Shown: piece after piece, positions 5,183 to 6,765 of the stretch | How positions within the stretch are numbered: the first letter of the stretch is position 1 | Layout: each line of letters begins with the position of its first letter | Assembly: GCA_002686115.1 (NCBI GenBank) | Contig: NZAF01000008.1 | Location: 1 to 6,765, forward strand | DNA: 6,765 nucleotides | Direction: 5' to 3' | DNA from: Halobacteriovorax sp. | GTDB taxonomy: Bacteria; Bdellovibrionota; Bacteriovoracia; Bacteriovoracales; Bacteriovoracaceae | Position numbers and translations under genes: made by a program | Notes under the pieces: model-generated | Told to the model about the DNA's origin: nothing | Database searches by the model: none | What the model saw: the letters and a program-made list of their open reading frames with translations, nothing else

Positions 5183-6765
5183 ATGGAAGATTTTGAACGC
5201 GAACTTAAGGAAGATTTCCTAGAAGAGTCATTACAGCTATTAGAAGATACTGAGCAGTCGTTTCTAGCACTAGAAAACGATAAGGAGAGTAGTGAATTAC
5301 TCGATCAGATTTTTAGATTAGCGCACAACCTTAAAGGAACCTCAAGGGCCGTAGGCTTTGGAGAGGTTGCTGAGTTCACGCATGAAATGGAAAATTTAAT
5401 TCTGAAGTTAAAAACAGGAGAGCTTGATGTAACAGACTCAATTGTAACAATACTTCTAGAATGTAATGATCATATTACTCATATGATCAATACTCTTAGA
5501 GATGATCTTGATGCAACTTTTGATAGCCAAGAAATTATCGCTAAGATTATGAGTGCAATTAACGGTGAGCTTGTAGATGAAGCCGTTGAAGAGACTCCTG
5601 TTGTTGAGGAACCACTTGTGGAAGAACCTGTGGCCGCAATTCCAGATGCTTCTGAGTTTGACGATAGTGATTTTGAAGAAGATGATCAACCAGCAACTTT
5701 TGTGGCAGAAGAAAGTGAGCCTATTGTTGAGTCTGAACCTGCTCCAGTCATTGAAAGTGGTGAAAGTGGAAATGACGAGATTTCTGCCGCAGCACTAGAA
5801 TCATTAAGAGAGCTTGGGTTAAGTGATGATGCACAATTAAAAGAACTTGAATTAAAAGTTGCTCCAGCAAAAGAGGAAAGTCCTGGTTTAACTATTAAAA
5901 AAGGGGACGAAGTTGTTGCAAGAGATGTCGCTCCTGTTACACCTATTTCTCAAGCGAAAGAAGCGAAGAAAGAGCCTCCAAAGTCAACATCGTCTGCTCC
6001 TAAGAAAAGAAGTGAAGATGAAAGTATTCGTGTGGCACTTTCAAGAGTTGAAAAATTAAATAATGTCGTTGGAGAGCTTGTGATCTTACAAACGGTTCTT
6101 GATCAAAGACGATTTGTTAATATACAAGATGACTTATCAAATAAATCAATTGGACATCTTGGAAAGCTTTCAAAGGAAATCCAAGAAATTTCTATGTCTC
6201 TAAGAATGGTACCTCTTAAAGCAACTCTACAAAAAATGAATAGAATTGTTAGAGATACTTCAAAAACATTAAATAAGAAAGTTAATTTACAACTTGTCGG
6301 AGAGGATACTGAGATTGATAAAACAATCTTAGAAAATTTGTCAGACCCACTCGTTCATATCGTTAGAAATGCCGTTGACCACGGGCTTGAGACAATAGAA
6401 GAAAGAATTAGAGTTGGAAAAAGTGAAGTTGGTAATGTCGAAATTGCTGCATTTCACGAAGGTAATAATCTCGTTATTGAAATTACTGATGATGGTGGCG
6501 GTATTCCTGCACAAGTCATAAGAAATAAAGCAATTGAAAAAGGTCTTATCAGAGCTGAACAAAAAATCTCTGACGAAGATATCATTCAATATATTTTCCA
6601 CCCTGGTTTCTCAACTAAAGAACAAGTTACAGAGGTTTCTGGCCGTGGAGTCGGAATGGATGTTGTAAAAACTAATATTGAAGGTATGTCTGGAAATATT
6701 AAAGTTACAACGGAAATGGGTAAGGGAAGTGTTATTAAAATATCTCTACCTTTAACAATGGCCAT
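5183..6765 (+). CDS. cheA: Chemotaxis histidine kinase CheA (C-terminus beyond the window)
   Basis: CheA is the cytoplasmic kinase that, coupled to chemoreceptors by CheW, autophosphorylates and passes phosphate to CheY and CheB to control flagellar rotation. I translated 527 complete codons; the frame is open at the right edge. The P1 histidine phosphotransfer domain occupies about 1-105, with the phosphorylated His48 in RLAHNLKGTSRAVGF. Residues 133-270 are an acidic and then basic, proline-containing linker with repeats such as VEEPLVEEPV; no P2 domain for CheY binding is recognisable. The P3 dimerisation helices begin at about 282 (IRVALSRVEKLNNVVGEL). The ATPase domain has the N box DPLVHIVRNAVDHGLE (388-403), G1 DDGGGIP (436-442), F box FHPGFST (472-478), G2 GRGVGMD (487-493) and a last glycine motif GKGS (514-517). 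All catalytic motifs are intact. The CheW-like P5 domain should follow beyond the edge. It stands alone here, behind its own promoter candidate. Confidence 0.97.
   Translation, partial: MEDFERELKEDFLEESLQLLEDTEQSFLALENDKESSELLDQIFRLAHNLKGTSRAVGFGEVAEFTHEMENLILKLKTGELDVTDSIVTILLECNDHITHMINTLRDDLDATFDSQEIIAKIMSAINGELVDEAVEETPVVEEPLVEEPVAAIPDASEFDDSDFEEDDQPATFVAEESEPIVESEPAPVIESGESGNDEISAAALESLRELGLSDDAQLKELELKVAPAKEESPGLTIKKGDEVVARDVAPVTPISQAKEAKKEPPKSTSSAPKKRSEDESIRVALSRVEKLNNVVGELVILQTVLDQRRFVNIQDDLSNKSIGHLGKLSKEIQEISMSLRMVPLKATLQKMNRIVRDTSKTLNKKVNLQLVGEDTEIDKTILENLSDPLVHIVRNAVDHGLETIEERIRVGKSEVGNVEIAAFHEGNNLVIEITDDGGGIPAQVIRNKAIEKGLIRAEQKISDEDIIQYIFHPGFSTKEQVTEVSGRGVGMDVVKTNIEGMSGNIKVTTEMGKGSVIKISLPLTMA

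Noticed and set aside
5456..5689. Minus-strand and plus-strand open frames within cheA (also 5577-5798 and 6341-6601)
   Set aside because: The cheA frame carries continuous and intact family motifs across all of these.

Overview
The window is AT-rich (about two thirds A+T by eye) and gene-dense. It holds five protein-coding genes and no RNA genes, insertion sequences or CRISPR. Low GC, a CheA kinase preceded by a possible flagellar-sigma promoter, and a MoxR/DUF58 membrane operon suggest a motile Gram-negative bacterium. The Bacteriovorax/Halobacteriovorax side of Bdellovibrionota is my best guess. That placement rests on composition and gene style only, because no phylogenetic marker is present.

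Layout. (1) Positions 1-660, minus strand: the N-terminal part of a monovalent cation:proton antiporter of the CPA family, running off the left edge. Its reading frame has no ATG, GTG or TTG near the expected start; a CTG with a well-spaced GAGG is the best candidate. (2) Positions 661-793: a short divergent intergenic region. (3) Positions 794-4891, plus strand: three genes whose ends overlap by 4 and 8 bases, evidently one operon. They encode a MoxR-family AAA+ ATPase, a DUF58 protein, and a 599-residue multi-spanning membrane protein with a long coiled coil and a DUF4129-like C-terminus. (4) Positions 4892-5182: a 291-base AT-rich intergenic region with a perfect 6-bp inverted repeat and a sigma-28-like promoter just ahead of the next gene. 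(5) Positions 5183-6765, plus strand: the chemotaxis histidine kinase cheA, cut by the right edge near the end of its ATPase domain.

How the genes work together. MoxR ATPase, DUF58 protein and transglutaminase-like membrane protein with a C-terminal DUF4129 is a widespread but poorly understood trio. MoxR is thought to act as a chaperone or remodelling ATPase on its partners. Here the third member seems to keep the membrane scaffold and the DUF4129-like tail. Where a transglutaminase core would be expected, it carries a predicted coiled coil instead. This variant trio is the most interesting thing in the window. The antiporter and cheA look functionally unrelated to it.
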